From contig JAZPZM010000114.1 of assembly GCA_045544735.1 (NCBI GenBank), forward strand, positions 1-16,314: a stretch of 16,314 nt of DNA. Direction: 5' to 3'. Positions 14,066-16,314 of this stretch are shown here, piece after piece (positions within the stretch are counted from its first letter, which is position 1; every line of letters begins with the position of its first letter). Both the position numbers and the translations under genes were made by a program. The notes beneath the pieces are model-generated. The model was not told the DNA's origin. It saw nothing but the letters and a program-made list of their open reading frames with translations, and searched no databases. Source of the stretch: CAG-390 sp045544735. GTDB taxonomy: Bacteria > Bacillota > Clostridia > Oscillospirales > CAG-272.

Positions 14066-16284
14066 GAAACAACGAAATTGAAAAGAAGCTGTCCGCCGAG
14101 ATAGAGGCTGTGACACCGAATAATTATGAAAAGGTCCTTTCCGCTTGTGGGTCTGTTGAGAGAAAGGGAAAGGTACTTACAATGAAAAAGAGATTTAACC
14201 CCGTAAAATGGGCTTCCGCCATAGCCGCGGCTCTGGTGCTCGTTATGGTTCTTACCGCCGTTATAGGTATGCAGCTTAATTCGGATACCATCACCTCGGT
14301 GGTCTCCATCGACGTAAACCCCGGCATCGAGCTTTCTATCGGTAAAAACGATATCGTTAAAAAGGCAGTTGCCACCAACGACGACGGCGCGCGTATCCTT
14401 GAGGGACTCAAGCTTGCGAACGTTGACGTTGACACCGCCGTTTCCGCCATCATCGGCGAAATGCTCAAGGCGGGATACATCAGCACCGATGCGAACTCCG
14501 TTCTCATCACCGTTGACACCAAGAGCGGCGAGGGCGAGGAGCTTCGCCGGCACCTCACCGACAGCGTTACCGAGCTTCTTAAGGCGCAGAGCATTGACGC
14601 CGCCGTTATGACGCAGATAATCACCGACGAGGTTGACGATGCCGTAAAGGCACTTGCAAAGGAAAATCAGATGTCGCAGGGCAAGGCAAGACTCATTTGC
14701 GAGCTTGTTACCCGCGGCGGTGCGCACACCTTTGACGAGCTTAAGGCTCTTACCGTAAACGAGCTTGCACTCCTGCTTGACGCAACGGGAACTACTCCCG
14801 ACGACGTAACGGGCAGCGGAAGCGCAAGTGACTCCGCTTATATCGGCAAGGATGCCGTTCTCGCCATCGCGCTCAACGCGGCAGGCCTTACTGCCGAGCA
14901 GGTCACGGGTGTCGAGGTCGAGCTTGATTACAAGAAGGGCGCAATGATATACGAGGTAGAGTTCGAGTTGGATGCTACCGAGTACGAATACAAGATCGAC
15001 GCGGCTACGGGCGAGATCCTTAAGAGCAAGGTCGATACAGACGACGATAAGGACGACGATGACGACCATAAGGCAGAGCGCCCCGAGGGCGAAAAGCCCG
15101 CGAAGGTTGAGCGTCCCGAAAACCTTATCGGCAAGGAAGCGGCAGTAAACGCCGCACTTACCGCCGCAGGATTCACCTCCGAGCAGGCGGGCGAGATCGA
15201 GTGCGACCTTGAGTGCAAGGGCGGCGTTTGGTTCTACGAGATCGAGTTTGAGGTAGAGGCAAACGAGTACGAATACCGCATCGACGCTACGAGCGCGGCA
15301 GTTCTTGACAGCAGAGTTGAGGCTGACGATGACGACGATCGTGATGATGATCGCGACGATCACGACGACAAGGATTTCGACGACGACGATGACGACGATC
15401 GTGATGATGACCGTGACGATCACGATAAGGACGATAAGGACGAGGATGAAAAGCATCCCGCTCCCGCACTTCCCGAAAACCTTATAGGTGAGGAAGCCGC
15501 TATCAACGCCGCGCTTACCGCCGCAGGTCTTAGTGCCGAGCAGGTTATCGAAAAGGATTGCGAGCTTGAGCATAAGGGCGAGACTTGGGTATACGAGGTC
15601 GAGCTTGAGACTGCCGACAAGGAGTACAAGTACGTTGTTGACGCAGTAAGCGCTGCTATCCTTGCCGAGAGAAACGAGGATAATGGCGACAAGGATCACG
15701 ACGATCACGATAAGGACGATAAGGACGAGGATGAAAAGCATCCCGCTCCCGCACTTCCCGAAAACCTCATAGGCGAGGAAGCCGCTATCAACGCCGCGCT
15801 TACCGCCGCCGCTCTTACCGCAGAGCAGATAGTCGAAAAGGATTGCGAGCTTGAGCGCAAGGGCGAGTCTTGGGTATACGAGGTAGAGCTTGAGACTGCC
15901 GACAAGGAGTATAAGTACGTTGTTGACGCAGTAAGCGCGGCTATCCTTGCAGAAAGAAGCGAGGATGAGGACAAGAAGCCCGAAGCTGACAAGGCTCCCG
16001 AATTTGACTGCGACGATGACAAGGATTTTGACGATGACAAGGATTTTGACGATGACCGCCACGAAGATGACGATCACCGCAAGCCCGAAGCTCCCGAAGC
16101 TCCCGTAGCTCCCGAAGCTCCCGAAGCTCCCGAAGCTCCCATAGCTCCCGAAGCTCCCGAAGCTCCTGTAGCTCCCGAAGCTCCCGTAGCTCCCGAAGCT
16201 CCCGAAGCTCCCGAAGCTCCCGTAGCTCCCGAAGCTCCCGAAGCTCCCGGAGCTCCTGTAGCTCCCGAAGCCACCGTTGCTTAA
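14062..16284 (+). CDS. RsgI-like membrane anti-sigma candidate with four PepSY domains, Asp-rich linkers and an Ala-Pro-X tail
   Basis: A 740-residue single-pass membrane protein, cytoplasmic N-terminus first. Residues 1-49 are a short basic cytoplasmic segment with a helical start, the likely sigma-binding part. Residues 50-70 are the membrane helix. Residues 79-125 (VVSIDVNPGIELSIG, then KKAV and DDGARIL) match the start of the RsgI middle domain, including Asn86-Pro87, the bond where RsgI proteins are reported to cleave themselves. This domain continues to about 250. Four PepSY-like units begin near Ile261, Ile356, Ile475 and Ile570, each about 65 residues, separated by Asp-rich linkers. 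The tail (about 675-740) is 20 Ala-Pro-X triads. No HxxxCxxC zinc site, enzyme domain or sorting signal is visible. The start is coupled to the sigma gene by a 4-bp overlap, with GGGAG upstream. An internal ATG at 14182, with its own AAAGG, could give a form without the sigma-binding segment. The anti-sigma role is inferred from context and the RsgI-like region. Confidence 0.82.
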   Translation: MRNNEIEKKLSAEIEAVTPNNYEKVLSACGSVERKGKVLTMKKRFNPVKWASAIAAALVLVMVLTAVIGMQLNSDTITSVVSIDVNPGIELSIGKNDIVKKAVATNDDGARILEGLKLANVDVDTAVSAIIGEMLKAGYISTDANSVLITVDTKSGEGEELRRHLTDSVTELLKAQSIDAAVMTQIITDEVDDAVKALAKENQMSQGKARLICELVTRGGAHTFDELKALTVNELALLLDATGTTPDDVTGSGSASDSAYIGKDAVLAIALNAAGLTAEQVTGVEVELDYKKGAMIYEVEFELDATEYEYKIDAATGEILKSKVDTDDDKDDDDDHKAERPEGEKPAKVERPENLIGKEAAVNAALTAAGFTSEQAGEIECDLECKGGVWFYEIEFEVEANEYEYRIDATSAAVLDSRVEADDDDDRDDDRDDHDDKDFDDDDDDDRDDDRDDHDKDDKDEDEKHPAPALPENLIGEEAAINAALTAAGLSAEQVIEKDCELEHKGETWVYEVELETADKEYKYVVDAVSAAILAERNEDNGDKDHDDHDKDDKDEDEKHPAPALPENLIGEEAAINAALTAAALTAEQIVEKDCELERKGESWVYEVELETADKEYKYVVDAVSAAILAERSEDEDKKPEADKAPEFDCDDDKDFDDDKDFDDDRHEDDDHRKPEAPEAPVAPEAPEAPEAPIAPEAPEAPVAPEAPVAPEAPEAPEAPVAPEAPEAPGAPVAPEATVA
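15325..15423 (+). repeat. 60-nt period repeat encoding Asp/Arg/His-rich linker
   Basis: The stretch starting at 15325 recurs 60 nt later at 15385 with few changes, and encodes DDDDDRDDDRDDHD twice with a DKDF spacer. It forms the linker between PepSY units 2 and 3. Such dense Asp clusters could bind divalent cations, which is inference. Confidence 0.75.
15418..15987 (+). repeat. 285-nt tandem duplication: linker plus PepSY unit, two copies
   Basis: The block beginning at 15418 (GATCACGATAAGGACGATAA) starts again at 15703, a period of 285 nt or 95 codons. Both copies encode HDKDDKDEDEKHPAPALPEN followed by a PepSY unit starting IGEEAAINAALTAA and ending SAAILAER. Differences are mostly silent or conservative, such as His to Arg and Thr to Ser, so the duplication looks recent. 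Confidence 0.88.
16084..16281 (+). repeat. 9-bp repeat array encoding Ala-Pro-Glu/Val triads
   Basis: About twenty tandem copies of GCTCCCGAA and variants (GTA, ATA or GGA as third codon) encode Ala-Pro-X with X mostly Glu or Val. This is a coding minisatellite in the C-terminal tail of the RsgI-like protein. Near-invariant codon use shows recent slippage expansion. Such Pro-rich tails are stiff and extended, and often span or bind cell wall. Confidence 0.9.
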
Positions 16285-16314
16285 ATAATAAAGGGTTCGC
16301 CGACACGTCTGCGA

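Noticed and set aside
13936..16077. A 713-codon open frame on the minus strand opposite the RsgI-like gene
   Set aside because: It is the antisense reading of a gene rich in Asp, Ala and Glu codons, which gives long Val/Ile/Leu-rich frames without stops. It has no ribosome binding site or recognisable domain.
16074..16274. Collagen-like Gly-Ala-Ser/Thr repeat frame on the minus strand
   Set aside because: It is the exact reverse complement of the Ala-Pro-Glu/Val minisatellite; GCTCCCGAA read backwards gives Gly-Ala-Ser type triplets. The real gene on the plus strand continues uninterrupted into it from a well-supported start.
16084..16281. Possible CRISPR-like array
   Set aside because: The unit is 9 bp, contiguous, in frame and lacks spacers; it is a coding minisatellite.
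16285..16314. Terminator for the sigma/RsgI-like operon
   Set aside because: An imperfect palindrome (TCGCCGACACGTCTGCGA) is present near the edge, but it has a mismatch, almost no loop and no visible T tract before the window ends.

Overview
The window looks like chromosomal DNA from an anaerobic Bacillota (Clostridia-type) bacterium, probably an uncultured gut lineage. This rests on AAGGAG-type ribosome binding sites, AT-rich intergenic regions with near-consensus SigA promoters, an iron-sulfur DinG-like helicase, an RsgI-like anti-sigma protein, and clostridial surface-protein motifs. I saw no tRNA, rRNA, CRISPR array, phage gene or transposase gene. The taxonomy is inference.

Layout. Positions 1-7000 are read leftward in three transcription units. 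(1) A surface-exposed protein with three Ig-like domains and a C-terminal membrane anchor (5253-6884), with its own promoter. (2) A compact unit of a DJ-1/PfpI protein, a CPBP intramembrane protease and the murein transglycosylase MltG (5169 down to 2325), closed by a strong hairpin terminator. (3) A CapD/FlaA1-type UDP-sugar dehydratase/epimerase (296-2182) driven by a perfect consensus promoter, followed 3 bp later by a small single-pass membrane protein that resembles the front end of an LCP (LytR-CpsA-Psr) protein. The theme on this strand is the cell envelope.

From 7047 onward everything reads rightward: a DinG/XPD-like helicase, then asparaginyl-tRNA synthetase plus an aspartate-aminotransferase-like enzyme behind their own promoter and a structured leader. 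A 225-bp foldback element with about 25-bp terminal inverted repeats (12253-12477) fills the next gap. After it come a YtqA/YhcC-type radical SAM protein and a two-gene signalling unit: an ECF sigma factor overlapping by 4 bp a large membrane protein (14062-16284).

The most interesting system is that last pair. The partner protein has a short cytoplasmic segment, one membrane helix, an RsgI-like extracytoplasmic segment with the conserved Asn-Pro pair where RsgI proteins cleave themselves, four PepSY-like domains separated by Asp-rich linkers, and a tail of 20 Ala-Pro-X triads. It reads as a transmembrane envelope sensor that would hold the ECF sigma factor. Its repeats show recent tandem expansion at three scales (9, 60 and 285 nt).
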